Below are positions 43,065-53,112 of a stretch of DNA of 64,000 bases, piece after piece. Numbering within the stretch: the first letter of the stretch is position 1; each line of letters starts with the position of its first letter. A program made the position numbers and the translations under genes. The stretch comes from JAICMB01 sp963802915. GTDB taxonomy: Bacteria; Acidobacteriota; Terriglobia; Bryobacterales; Bryobacteraceae. Below the pieces are notes generated by a model, which saw nothing but the letters and a program-made list of their open reading frames with translations, made no database searches and had not been told where the DNA came from. The stretch covers positions 124,001 through 188,000 of the forward strand of contig CAWDKQ010000009.1 of assembly GCA_963802915.1 (NCBI GenBank). The letters run 5' to 3'.

Positions 43065-43759
43065 GCGAGGGTCTCCCGTGCCGCTTCGAGGATCACGCCA
43101 ATGACTACATCCGGCGCCGTATACATGGGACTGTGGTCCACCTGGTGTGGCCGAATCTTCGCGCCCATGCGCTGCGCCATATAGCACTGCGTATCCAGCG
43201 CAATCATGCGGTCCTCTTCGGCTAACAGAAACCACGATGGCTTCGTTTTCCACGCCGGCGCTGGAGCTTTCTCTTGAATGCATTGCACCGCGATAGGTCG
43301 CTGCACGGCTTCCATAATCGTGGTCTCGTCCAGCGAAGCCTTGTGAGCGACTGCCTGGGCAAACGCTCCCTCGGGCATCCAGATAATCCCGTGCACATCC
43401 GGCTGGAGATGCGGCGCCAACGGATGCGGCTTGGCGCGATAAAAAACATCTGCTACCGTTTCACCCTCGACAGGCGCAAAGGCCGCGAGGTAAACTAGCG
43501 ATCTTACCCGCGAATCGTTTGGCCCCGCGATCACGGCGCCCGCATAGGCATGTCCCACAAGGACTGCCGGCCCGCTCGTTCTGTCAAGTACGCGTTGGAG
43601 AGCTGATATGTCCTCCGAAAGCGATGTGAGGGGAATCGGCGCGCACGTTACTTTAAGACCTTCTTTTCGCAACGGCAGGATAATGTTGCGCCAGCAGGAA
43701 CCGTCAGCCCACGCGCCATGGACCAGCACGACCGTGGCGCTTTCAGCGAAAGAACTCAT
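43058..43759 (-). CDS. Alpha/beta-hydrolase fold protein with Ala at nucleophile position
   Basis: 233 residues of the small EstC-like alpha/beta-hydrolase type: VLVHGAWADGSCWRN oxyanion region, then a nucleophile elbow AVLVGHAYAGAVIAG where GHSYGG is expected, so Ser is replaced by Ala. A late His is present (VDHSPMY) with an acid in AEEDRM. Hydrolysis by the usual mechanism is not possible. It overlaps both neighbours (stop/start), indicating one operon. Confidence 0.85.
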   Translation of the reverse strand: MSSFAESATVVLVHGAWADGSCWRNIILPLRKEGLKVTCAPIPLTSLSEDISALQRVLDRTSGPAVLVGHAYAGAVIAGPNDSRVRSLVYLAAFAPVEGETVADVFYRAKPHPLAPHLQPDVHGIIWMPEGAFAQAVAHKASLDETTIMEAVQRPIAVQCIQEKAPAPAWKTKPSWFLLAEEDRMIALDTQCYMAQRMGAKIRPHQVDHSPMYTAPDVVIGVILEAARETLAC

Positions 43760-44685
43760 CGTGAAGCCCCGCTGGCTGCCAGGAACTCTTTCATAGTTGC
43801 GGCAATTTCGACGAAGTGCGTCTCCGTGGCAAAATGCCCGGTATCCAGGAATTCGACCCGCGCGTTCGGGATGTCCTTTCGAAATGCCTCGGCCCCCGCG
43901 GGAATGAAAAAGGGATCGTTCTTACCCCAAATCGCTAGCAACGGCGGCTTAGCCTTGCGAAAGTAATCCTGAAACGCCGGATAGAGCTTCACGTTCGACG
44001 CGTAGTCGAGAAACAGATCCAACTGAATGTCTTTGTTCCCTGGACGCTCCAGCAAAGCCGTATCCAACGTGTACGATTCAGGCGGAACACTCTCCGGATC
44101 GCTGACACCATGCGTGTACTGCCATCGCGTTCCTTCCGGTGTCAGAATGTTTTTGCGGAGTACCTCTCGATTCTCGGGTGTCGGCTCGGCCCAGTATTTC
44201 CGGATAGGCCCCCAGGCATCGCCAAGCCCTTCTTCATAGGCATTCCCGTTCTGTGAAACGATAGCTGTGACGCGATCGGGGTGAGCCATCGCCAGACGGA
44301 ATCCGGTTGGTGCACCATAGTCGAAAACATACAATGCAAAGCGCTTGATTTTGACCGCTTGCGTGAAGGCATTGAGTGTCGCGGCCAAGCGATCGAACGA
44401 GTAGACGTATTTTCGTTCGGCGGGGACTTCTGTGAATCCGAAGCCAGGAAGGTCTGGCGCGATCACGCGGTAGTCGCTGGCGAGACGTGGAATGACTTCG
44501 CGGAACATGAAAGACGACGTTGGGAACCCATGTAGCAGCAGCACTACAGGCGAATTTGGATCGCCGGCCGCCCGGTAAAAAACGCGGATTCCATCTGCTT
44601 CGACCTTGTGGATCGATGTGACTGGCACAGAGAAGTCGGAAGACCGCTGACTCTGCGCGGTTTGGGTCGAACGAGCTTGACTCAT
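43756..44685 (-). CDS. Alpha/beta hydrolase, epoxide hydrolase/dehalogenase-like
   Basis: 309 residues. HGFPTSSFMFREVIP and DLPGFGFTEVP segments, then the nucleophile elbow LYVFDYGAPTGFRLA with Asp as nucleophile, as in haloalkane dehalogenases and epoxide hydrolases. GKNDPFFIPAGA and the catalytic His in LDTGHFATETH follow. An N-terminal extension of ~25 residues is polar. It heads the hydrolase-hydrolase-SDR operon with a 4-bp ATGA overlap. Confidence 0.85.
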   Translation of the reverse strand: MSQARSTQTAQSQRSSDFSVPVTSIHKVEADGIRVFYRAAGDPNSPVVLLLHGFPTSSFMFREVIPRLASDYRVIAPDLPGFGFTEVPAERKYVYSFDRLAATLNAFTQAVKIKRFALYVFDYGAPTGFRLAMAHPDRVTAIVSQNGNAYEEGLGDAWGPIRKYWAEPTPENREVLRKNILTPEGTRWQYTHGVSDPESVPPESYTLDTALLERPGNKDIQLDLFLDYASNVKLYPAFQDYFRKAKPPLLAIWGKNDPFFIPAGAEAFRKDIPNARVEFLDTGHFATETHFVEIAATMKEFLAASGASR

Positions 44686-44774
44686 GAAATCTCCTCGCTG
44701 ATGATTCGCACCCGGCTAGCCACAACAAAGAGATCTCAAATGACAGTCAGATTCAGTGCGTAAGTGTTTGACGG

Positions 44775-44813
44775 GGCAAGATCTGGCCGCAATGGCGGCG
44801 GGCCAATCTTGCC
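44775..44813 (-). terminator. Long hairpin between activator and hydrolase operon
   Basis: GGCAAGAT pairs with ATCTTGCC (outer 8 bp), and the interior TGGCC/GGCCA and CCGC/GCGG can extend the stem. It lies between the end of the activator gene and the start of the hydrolase operon, both minus strand, fitting transcription termination. No T-run is obvious. Confidence 0.5.
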
Positions 44814-44933
44814 TGCAACTGACGAAATCGCTACGGATCTCCAACACACTGACAGGGATTCGTCGCGCCTTTCGTCACGGAATCGGTGATAAAGATGTTA
44901 CTGGATAAAGGAGCGGATCAATCCTGGAAAGCG

Positions 44934-47054
44934 TCACACTGGACGGCTAATGCGGAGCTTTTGCATTCTGTAAACTAACGATGTCCTCTTCATTCCCAAT
45001 CGCTCCGCGGCGCCATTACGGCCGCCCACTACCCAATGGCTCGCTTCAAGCGCCCGGATTATGTGATCTCGTTCAACTTCTTCGAGACCGGTCATGGGCA
45101 TGTTGGTTGCTCCGTGTGGGTGGAAGGGTTCCAGCTCGGAGGTCGGAGCGCGCAATACGGAGTGCGGAGAAAGAATGACGGCTCGCTCGATGAAGTTCTG
45201 CAATTCCCGAACGTTTCCGGGCCAGGGGTATCGAACCAGCGCATCCATCGTCTCCGAAGGGATTTCGTCGATTCGCTTGTTCATTCGGCGAGCGTACAGC
45301 TCCGTGAAATGCCGGACCAGTTTCGGAATGTCTTCAGTCCGCTGCCGCAACGCCGGAACGTTGATCGGAAATACTTTCAATCGGTAATAGAGGTCTTCGC
45401 GAAAAGTCGACTGCTTGACCATCCCGGATAGATCGCGATGCGTGGCGGCGATCAGGCGGACATCAACCTTATGAGTGCGGTTGCTGCCGAGCCTCTCAAA
45501 TTCCTGCTCTTGCAAGACGCGCAGCAATTTCGCCTGAAGTTCGAGAGGGATGTCGCCGACTTCGTCCAAAAAGAGCGTGCCCTTATTCGCGAGTTCAAAG
45601 CGTCCCATTTTTTGAGCGATCGCTCCGGTAAATGCTCCTTTTTCGTGACCGAACAGCTCACTCTCCAGAAGCCCCAGCGGAATCGCGGCGCAATTCAATT
45701 TAACGAAGGCGCGTTCGCGGCGGGGGCTCAGATCGTGTATCGCGCGGGCAATCAGTTCCTTGCCGGTTCCGGTCTCGCCCAGGATCAGCACGCTCGAATC
45801 CGTTGGCGCAACAACGGATACTAGCTGCAACGCGGCCTTCAAAGCGGGGCTTTCACCCACGATTGCCCCACACTGAGCTCGAATTTCCTCCTCGAGGTAG
45901 AGTCTCTGTTTCGTTTCTTTATCTCGATCCTTTATCGCCTTTTCGTACTCCAACGTGTTCTCAACGGCAATTGCTACCTGGCCGGCCACTTGTTCGAGAA
46001 AGACCGACATCCTCTCTCTCAAATGCCCTCTCGGACCGTTTCAGGGCGGACAACACGCCTACGACACCGCTTCTGCCGATGAGCGGGAGGTCGCATCCGG
46101 ACAATCAAGCCTTCCGCCATAACACGCTCGATAGAAAGCCTGGCCTACGCTGTTGCCGAAGCTTTCCGGGTCGTCGCGTAACTCTTCGATGTGGTTGAAA
46201 TGTTGCGTCTTGCCGGTCCGGAAGACTTTGCCGCAGATCGAACCATGGATGGGGACAATCGCCCATCGCGGAAGGAGCCTCGCGCCTCAGGGTTGTACAA
46301 GGTTGTTAGTCGCAACTCTCCGCTATCGGCATCCGGCAATAGCAAGGCGCAAAAATCGCAATGCGTTACGCTCAGCAGATTTGTGGATAGCGCCTCAACC
46401 AAGCCTGGCAGGTCCAGCTTCGATGTCGTGCTGTTCGTAATCTCCAGAAGCAAACGCAGCCGGTCGCGTTCATGCCGCAACGCTTCTTGAGTCAATGTGC
46501 CGCTCAATTGCGATCCCTGCAATATGGCTGGCATTCTCGATCAACTGCAGGTCGATGGCGTCAGGATTCCGCACTTCACGATAAAGGATGGCGAACGTTC
46601 CGAGGACCTTACCTTCACGCGTGAACAGGGGTCGCGACCAAACAGCACGAATACCATAAGGCAGGAACAGGTCACGATAATCGTCCCAAATAGGCTCCCG
46701 GAGGATGTCGGCAACATAGACCGGCTCTCTCCGATAAACAGCCGTGCCGCAGGATGCGCCTTTCGGGCCAATACACGTCGGTCCTACATTTGCGGCGAAT
46801 CCAGGAAGACTGGGCGCGGCGGCGCAGTAGAGATGCTTTTCGTCGGCATCAGGAAGCCAAATGGTGCATATCGTACCGTTGCCTCGCGATTCGACCAATC
46901 CAGCAATGATCGTCAGCACCTCGGACAGCTCAGATCCGGCAAGAATTAAATTTAGAATGTTGAGAACGGACTCGCTGGAGAAGAACCCCGATTCGTTATC
47001 CGCCGCTTCAAGTTTCGGCAGATGTTCCGAGGGAGATTGTATTGCTGAATTCAT
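44934..47054 (-). pseudogene. FhlA-like sigma-54 activator (GAF-GAF-AAA-Fis) with several frameshifts
   Basis: The intact 3' frame (44934-46022) holds an AAA+ sigma-54 domain: Walker A GETGTGKELIA, the EKGAFTGA loop, LFLDEVGDIPLELQ and a Fis-type helix-turn-helix (RLGMKRTSLVYRMQKL). Upstream frames supply a first GAF (46470-47054: ICTIWLPDADEKHLYCAAAP) and a second GAF (DFCALLLPDADSGELRL, GSICGKVFRTGKTQHFN), joined only through frame changes near 46492, 46261, 46128, 46100 and 46003. Domain order matches FhlA, the formate-responsive activator, and it sits beside formate dehydrogenase genes. As sequenced it is broken. Confidence 0.82.
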
Positions 47055-47375
47055 ACTCAGTACGTCCGGGTTGGAGCGCCGGCTCGGTCAATCGGGAACT
47101 GCGCCGGCGCGATTATGGGCCGGATTTTTGCGGCGAACGTGGGATCAAATCCTGCGGACATCCGAGAATTCAAACGGTCACCACCTGTGTGAGATTCAGG
47201 CTCTCAATCCCGGCGACCGCCAAGCAACACCGGGGAAGGCTCTATCTTCAGATTACAACGATGCATAAGACGATTCAGCCGCATGATCCGAAATATTGGA
47301 TTATTTTGTGCGGAATCGCCGGGGCCTCCTTTTCAATGGATTTTCTATCCGCGAGCACCCCTTGAGCCAGCGAGT
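47055..47375. other. Intergenic region between fdhE and activator
   Basis: 320 bp separating the fdhE stop from the activator start, both on the minus strand. It should contain the activator promoter. Open plus-strand frames here show no recognisable domain; no RNA gene was seen. Confidence 0.4.
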
Positions 47376-48137
47376 TCATAAACCAAGTATGTTTGTTTGT
47401 ATCTTCACGTAGCGGCGCTCTCTCGCCCAGAGGTTCAAGGGAATGGAAGCTAGCTCGTCAACGAGGGGAACGGCGCGGCCGTTCTTCGTCATATCGATCG
47501 TTTTGACGTAACATCCACATGTATCGCACGCTTCGACGCGAACATACCCGAATTGATCTGCCGTATAGATCGCGAGTTTGTCGACGTCTTCTTCACCGCA
47601 CGCGGGGCAGAGGATACGCCCAACTGACCATTCGGTTGCGCACATCGAGCAGATGAGTGACCGCTTGGCGCCGTCGCCTTCCGGCCGCAGGACACCAACC
47701 AGCGGTTTTCGCGAGCAGAATGGACAGAGCGCGGGCACGCCCTTCTCTTCAACATGTTTGGCGTGGTCCGCAAGCCGTTCGGCGTAAGGCTGTAGAAAGA
47801 GCCATGCAAGAAGCCCTTCCGGGCTCTCGCCGGACGAGACCGATCGCCAATGGGACGCGAGCAAGTCGCGCGATTCATCGTCATCGCGCCCCATCCACTC
47901 GCTCGCGCAACGTGCGATGGGCTTAGGCGCCACGGCCTCGATTTCAGAAAGAAACTCGGGAAACTTCGGCAATATCAGGTCAAGACCGGAGTCCGAGGAT
48001 TCCGGCAAACACCAATACAGTCCCTTCTGGAAACTCGCGACGCGCTGATAAAAACGCAGGATCTCGGCGGCGAACGGATGCGCCGAGGCTAACTCATCCG
48101 CGCGCTCGATCCGCCGATCCCACTTGTATCGATTCAT
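47376..48137 (-). CDS. fdhE: Formate dehydrogenase accessory protein FdhE
   Basis: 253 residues from the ATG at 48137, overlapping the fdhI stop (ATGA). FdhE is needed for maturation of respiratory formate dehydrogenase and binds iron through CxxC motifs; four are visible (CPFC, CSMC, CPAC, CDTC). AAEILRFYQRVASFQK at the N-terminus is typical. Last gene of the fdhGHIE operon. Confidence 0.93.
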   Translation of the reverse strand: MNRYKWDRRIERADELASAHPFAAEILRFYQRVASFQKGLYWCLPESSDSGLDLILPKFPEFLSEIEAVAPKPIARCASEWMGRDDDESRDLLASHWRSVSSGESPEGLLAWLFLQPYAERLADHAKHVEEKGVPALCPFCSRKPLVGVLRPEGDGAKRSLICSMCATEWSVGRILCPACGEEDVDKLAIYTADQFGYVRVEACDTCGCYVKTIDMTKNGRAVPLVDELASIPLNLWARERRYVKIQTNILGL

Positions 48138-48814
48138 TTCTGTAAGGACGTTTTTTTCGTGACCTTCTCGTACCAGAGGCGGTGATGCGTCCAGGCCCAG
48201 GCGTCGGAAACTTCTCCCCGGATGATGGACGTGAAACCACCGCGCACCATGGCGGTGCCCATGTAGACGTGGATGATGAAGCCACCGATTGTGGCCAGTG
48301 CAACTGCGACGTGAACCGCGACCGCAAGATAGCGGAGCCATCGCAGAGTCCACGGAATGGATTCAACGAACCACAGCGCAATGCCCGAGAGCAACAGCAG
48401 GATCACGCCGTAGAACATGAGCCAGAAAAACATTTTCTGGCCCAGATTAAAACGCCAGATCGGGGGAAGGTTCTGGTCTTCGTTCCGGATGTAATTCTTA
48501 ACCGCTTTCCACCAGGCGCGATCGGCGTCCGTCGTGAGCATGTCGCGGCGCCAGATTTTGTACATCCACATAACGGAAGCGGTGAACACCAAACCAAACC
48601 AGGGATGCCAGAAGCGGGCAGCCGGTCCGCCGCCAACGATGATGGCCATCCAGAAAAAGTAAGGTGACCAGAAGGCCAAGCCTGTGATCAGGCAATATAT
48701 GTACGTCAAGGCGGCGATCCAGTGGTTGAGGCGTTCCGCTAGCGTGTAGCGTAGAACTCGCCCGTCGGTATCCGCAGTGGCGTGAGAGGTGGGAATCGCT
48801 TCGGAAACGTTCAC
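48134..48814 (-). CDS. fdhI: Formate dehydrogenase cytochrome b556 (gamma) subunit
   Basis: 226 residues with about four transmembrane helices and haem-ligand histidines (RLNHWIAALTYIY, FWHPWFGLVF, LRYLAVAVHVAVALATIGGF, IIHVYMGTAM). It anchors the enzyme in the membrane and passes electrons to quinone. Overlaps fdhH and fdhE by 4 bp on each side. Confidence 0.94.
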   Translation of the reverse strand: MNVSEAIPTSHATADTDGRVLRYTLAERLNHWIAALTYIYCLITGLAFWSPYFFWMAIIVGGGPAARFWHPWFGLVFTASVMWMYKIWRRDMLTTDADRAWWKAVKNYIRNEDQNLPPIWRFNLGQKMFFWLMFYGVILLLLSGIALWFVESIPWTLRWLRYLAVAVHVAVALATIGGFIIHVYMGTAMVRGGFTSIIRGEVSDAWAWTHHRLWYEKVTKKTSLQK

Positions 48815-49698
48815 GGCTGTCCGCCTTTCTGCTCCTGATCGTCAACGCGTTTGGGGCCGAACCGCAGGTAGTGGAGTGTCACGCCGAGGACTCCGCCCAG
48901 CATGGCGAGATTGCCGATCCACTTAGCCGGACCCTTCCAAAGCTGCACGACCCACGGGATGTGAGGATCTTTTGGCAGGCCGCCGTATGCCTCGGGATTG
49001 GTCGCGTCGTGGAGCACATAGATGACGCCCGTTCCGCCGACGCCCGCCGGATCGTATACGCCTGCCTTATCAAAGCCGTAGTGATCTCGAAGTTGTTGCG
49101 CGCGCGATTCTGCCAGGAATTTCATGTCCTCCTTCGATCCGAAGTGCAGACAGCCCGTCGGGCAGGACTTGATGCAGGCCGGTTCCAAGCCCTCCGTGAC
49201 GCGGTCGACACAAAGCGTGCACTTAAACATCTTTTTGGTAACCGGGTTGAACTTCGGAATATTGAAGGGACATCCGCTAACGCAATACCCGCAGCCGATA
49301 CATTGGTCCTGTTGGAAATCGACAATGCCATTGGCGTACTGCACAATCGCACCATCGGAGGGGCAGGCGGCGAGACAGCCCGGCTCGGCGCAGTGCATGC
49401 ACTGATCCTTGCGCATAAGCAGACTCACGCTGCCATCGGCGCGCTCCACTTCATTGAACTTGATGAGATTCCAGTAATTCCAAGCCGTCTCCGGCATGGT
49501 CTGATAGGAGTTGTCGAACACCGTCTCGCGGAACGGATACCCGTTCCACTCAAGACACGCTACTTCACACGCTTTGCAACCGATGCAGGTGGTGGTGTCG
49601 ATCAGCTTGCACACAGTGTAGGTGGGCTCGACATTGGCGCCGGGAGCCGGTCCCGGATGCGCCGAGATTCTTCTAATTTGCGCGGATGCTTGGCTCAT
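48811..49698 (-). CDS. fdhH: Formate dehydrogenase iron-sulfur (beta) subunit
   Basis: 295 residues with four ferredoxin-type [4Fe-4S] motifs (CIGCKACEVAC; CMHCAEPGCLAACP; CIGCGYCVSGCP; CTLCVDRVTEGLEPACIKSCP in two parts) and a C-terminal transmembrane helix (WIGNLAMLGGVLGVTLHYL), as in E. coli FdnH/FdoH. Electrons move from FdhG through it to the cytochrome. It starts 8 bp after fdhG. Confidence 0.95.
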   Translation of the reverse strand: MSQASAQIRRISAHPGPAPGANVEPTYTVCKLIDTTTCIGCKACEVACLEWNGYPFRETVFDNSYQTMPETAWNYWNLIKFNEVERADGSVSLLMRKDQCMHCAEPGCLAACPSDGAIVQYANGIVDFQQDQCIGCGYCVSGCPFNIPKFNPVTKKMFKCTLCVDRVTEGLEPACIKSCPTGCLHFGSKEDMKFLAESRAQQLRDHYGFDKAGVYDPAGVGGTGVIYVLHDATNPEAYGGLPKDPHIPWVVQLWKGPAKWIGNLAMLGGVLGVTLHYLRFGPKRVDDQEQKGGQP

Positions 49699-49706
49699 CG
49701 GGGCAC

Positions 49707-52700
49707 CTACACCTTCTCCAGTTTCACGAGGAATCCCTTGAATTCAGGAGTATGCGCGTTTGGGTCGACCACGGTCGGTGTCAGCCGATTTGCGATCGTC
49801 CTGGCGTCTTTGCCCGCGTCCTCCTGAATGCCACGGAAACCCTGATTGATCGGCAGGCCGATCTGATAAACCTTCTTGCCGTCGATCATCATCGGCTTAA
49901 TGCGCTTTGTGACGAAGGCTTTCGCGATATAGAAACTCCGCGCGCTAGTGACCTTTACCTTGTCGCCGCCGCGAATCCCTAATTCTTCGGCGAGTTCCAC
50001 CGGCATTTCGACGAACGGTTCCGGAATGAGCTGGACGTTCATCGGGTTGTTCTTGGTCCAGTAATGATAGTGTTCGGTCAGGCGATAAGTCGTGCAGATG
50101 ATCGTGAAACCCTCTCCGACCGTTCCATACTTGTCCGCCGGGGTCGAGAACTTTTTCACCACGGGATTGTTCGGATGCTGCGGATGGAATAAATTCGGAA
50201 CGGGGCTCTCTATCGGCTCATAGTGCTCCGGAAAGGGACCGTCGGCGAAAGCCGCCAGAGGAGCGAAGATCCGGCCGACACCCTCCGCGTTCATAATGAA
50301 CGGACCCATGTGGTCGTTGGGATGTGAATCGGCTTTGAAATCGGGCACGTCGTTGCCGACCCACAGTTGGGCATCCTCGTTCCACCAGACCTGTTTTCGA
50401 GTTGGATCCCACGGCTTACCGGAAGGATCGCAGGACGCGCGATTGTAAAGGACGCGCCGATTCGCCGGCCACGACCACGCCCAATTCGGATACACGCCCA
50501 TGCCGGACGGATCGTCAGTCCCGCGCCGGGCCATTTGCGGTCCAGCCTCTGTCCAGGATCCGGAATAGATCCAGTTGCCGCAGGACGTGGTGCCGTCATC
50601 TTTGAGCAGCGCGAAGCCGGGTAACTGCTGACCGGCTTTCAGCACGACCTGCTGCGTCTTGGGGTCCGTGAGATTTGCGAGCGCTTTGCCGTTGATTTCT
50701 TTAGCGATTTCGCCGAGGGAGGGATGCTCTGCCTGGATATAAGGCCAGGTAAGGTTCAGGATCGGATCGGGGAACTTCCCCCCTTCAACCTTGTACAAAG
50801 CGCGTACCTTGAGAAAGATTTGAGCCAGTATGTCCTGATCCAGCCGGGCCTGGCCTGGAGGCGGAACGGCCGCGTTCTTCCAGACTAACCAGCGGGCCGA
50901 GTTGGTAAACGAGCCATCCTTCTCCGCGAATCCGGCACACGGGAGACGGTAGACAGTGGTGTTGATCGTCTTCATCTCCTCCGGCGTGATTCCCGGCGAT
51001 CTCCAGAATTCGCTGGTCTCATCGGGATAGATCTCACCGACGACGAGCCAATCGGCCTTCTTGAGAGCGTCGATGTTTTTTTGCGAATTGGGACCGATGC
51101 AAACGCCGTTCATTCCGAACGCGAGCATTCCTTTGACCTGGCCGCGATACATGTTGTCCCAGATCTCGGTCCAGGAATAATCGCGATCCACCCTGGGCAG
51201 GTAATTAACCGCCCAGTCGTTTTCTTTTTTCGCCGCGTCGCCGTACAAAGCCTTGAGAAACGAGACGGTGAATTTGGGTGTGTTCGTCCAGTAATTGAAC
51301 GAATCCCACGGAACCGGTTTGGACGCAGTCGGCGTAACGCGAGTCATGTACGTCTTGAAGTCGACATCGGTCGGGACGGGCGCTTTCAGATAACCCGGGA
51401 GCGAATCAAACAACCCTGCCATATCCGTCGCACCTTGGATGTTGGAGTGTCCGCGTAGCGCGTTCACGCCGCCTCCGGCGCGGCCCGACGTTTCCCAGCA
51501 GCAACTGAAGAATGGCGGCGGTACGGATGATCTGCGTGCCGAAGGAATGCTGGGTCCAGCCCACGGCGTACATGATGGTGGCGGCCTTTTTCATGTCGCC
51601 GTTGATGCGTATCGATGTGAACAGATCCGCGGCCTTCAAGAACTGTTCTTTCGGTATGCCAGTGATCCGCTCGATCATTTCCGGCGTGTAGCGCGAATAC
51701 TGCTGCCTCAGTAGCTGAAAAACGCAGCGCGGATTCTGAAGCGTGAGGTCATAGGCGACACTTCGGCGGCAAACCGGCGGATGCCGGGCCGCCTACCGCC
51801 TCGTAATTCCAAGTCGATTTATCGTAGGTCTGGGTAGCCGGATCGAAGCCCGAGTATAATCCGTCGTCAGGAAGTTTAAAGCCATCCTTCACAATGAAAG
51901 CGGCATTCGTGAAATTGGTCAGGTACTCCTTCGCGATCCGGTTGTTTTCGATCGCGTAACGGATCACTCCTCCCAAAAACGCAATATCGCTGCCCGCGCG
52001 GATCTGGCAGAACAGGTCCCCCGTGGCGGCGGTCCGAGTGAAACGCGGATCCACCACGATCAGCTTTGCATTGCGATTGCGCTTCGCTTCTATCGCCCAC
52101 TTAAATCCACAGGGATGATTTTCGGCAGGGTTGCCACCCATCACCAACATCATGTCGGTGTTCTTGATGTCGACCCAACCATTGGTCATCGCACCACGTC
52201 CGAACGTTGGCCCCAAACTGGAGACCGTGGGGCCGTGTCAAACGCGGGCCTGGTTTTCGATATAGGTGACGCCCAGGCTGCGCATGGTTTTGACGACGAG
52301 ATAATTGAACTCGTTCGTGTCCGTGCAGCCGCCAATCCAGGCGAAGCCCTCGCAACGGTTCGCGACGCGGCCTTGCGCATCCTTTTCCACGAAGGTATCG
52401 TCGCGGGTCTTCTTTATGCGGTGCGCAATTTCGTCAAGAGCCTGATCCCAGGCGATGTCGTCCCAGTGGTCCGATCCCGGGCGGCGAACCTGCGGTTTCA
52501 AAAGACGGCGCGAATTCAGAATGTCCTGGTGGAGCGAGGCACCTTTTGGGCAGAGCGTACCGCGATTGGTGGGATGGTCCGGGTCGCCCTCCACGTGGAT
52601 AACCTGCGGCGTGACGTTCTTTGCGTCGTCGCCGATGGTGTAGATCAGGATGCCGCACCCAACCGCACAATACGGACAAAGGGAGCGCGTTTCTTTGGCT

Positions 52701-52816
52701 CGGGCAATTTTCAGCTCCTGAAGCTGAGCATAGGCAGGCGTTAGATCGAATCCGAAAAATGAGGCGGCTGCGCCTCCGACGGAAATCTTGACGAAACTTC
52801 TGCGGCTGGCGTTCAC
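49707..52816 (-). CDS. fdhG: Selenocysteine formate dehydrogenase catalytic subunit (two frameshifts as sequenced)
   Basis: About 1035 codons from the GTG at 52816, which has an AAAGGAGAG ribosome site. A Tat signal (SRRSFVKISVGGAAASFFGF) and the CPYCAVGC [4Fe-4S] cluster begin the molybdopterin enzyme. At 52238-52240 a UGA interrupts NQARV-UGA-HGPTVSSL, exactly where formate dehydrogenases carry selenocysteine, and the same frame continues GPTFGRGAMTNGWVDIKNT. Frame changes near 51760 (PPK/SVAYD) and 51482 (LLLGNVG/GGGVNALRGH) split the rest; the 49707-51467 frame finishes the protein. Periplasmic formate oxidation feeding quinones. Confidence 0.92.
52209..52226 (-). promoter_or_regulatory. 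SECIS-like hairpin downstream of fdhG UGA
   Basis: In the transcript, 11 nt after the UGA, GGUCUC pairs with GGGGCC (with U-G pairs) around a 6-nt loop CAGUUU containing the G-U typical for SelB binding. Spacing and shape match the E. coli fdhF/fdnG SECIS (also 11 nt after UGA). An alternative 7-bp stem GGCCCCA/TGGGGCC is also possible. Confidence 0.75.
52238..52240 (-). other. In-frame UGA decoded as selenocysteine
   Basis: TGA between ARV and HGPT in fdhG, at the catalytic Sec/Cys position conserved in formate dehydrogenase N. Coding similarity continues in the same frame on both sides, so it is not a nonsense mutation. selA, selB, selC and selD are not in the window. Confidence 0.88.
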
Positions 52817-52863
52817 GGGGGGGTGACTCTCCTTTCGCCGGTCTGAATTCTTCAGTACAGCAA

Positions 52864-52881
52864 CTTCAAGTCCGTTGCCAA
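52864..52881 (-). promoter_or_regulatory. Weak sigma-54 (-24/-12) promoter candidate of fdhG
   Basis: Minus-strand TTGGCA-ACGGAC-TTGAAG matches the -24 TTGGCA and TTG of the -12 element; the expected GC at -12 reads GA. The position gives a ~35-nt leader to the fdhG GTG, and the operon has its own FhlA-type activator. Confidence 0.3.
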
Positions 52882-53112
52882 TCATAATGGATTTGGCGGT
52901 TCGATGTACATACCCAATTGTGGTCTGAAAAGCGGACAGTCTCTGATGGGAGTCCCTATGTTGACACCGGGTCGAATCTTCGCCTCGTCCTCGACCGGAC
53001 AAAAGTCCCTTGGCAGGAGACGGCCCTGATTATGTGGGTTAGAATCGGCTAGCATGCGGCAATCGCGCGGTGACCAGCCATTGTCCGACGATTCTTGGAG
53101 AACGTAGCGCGA

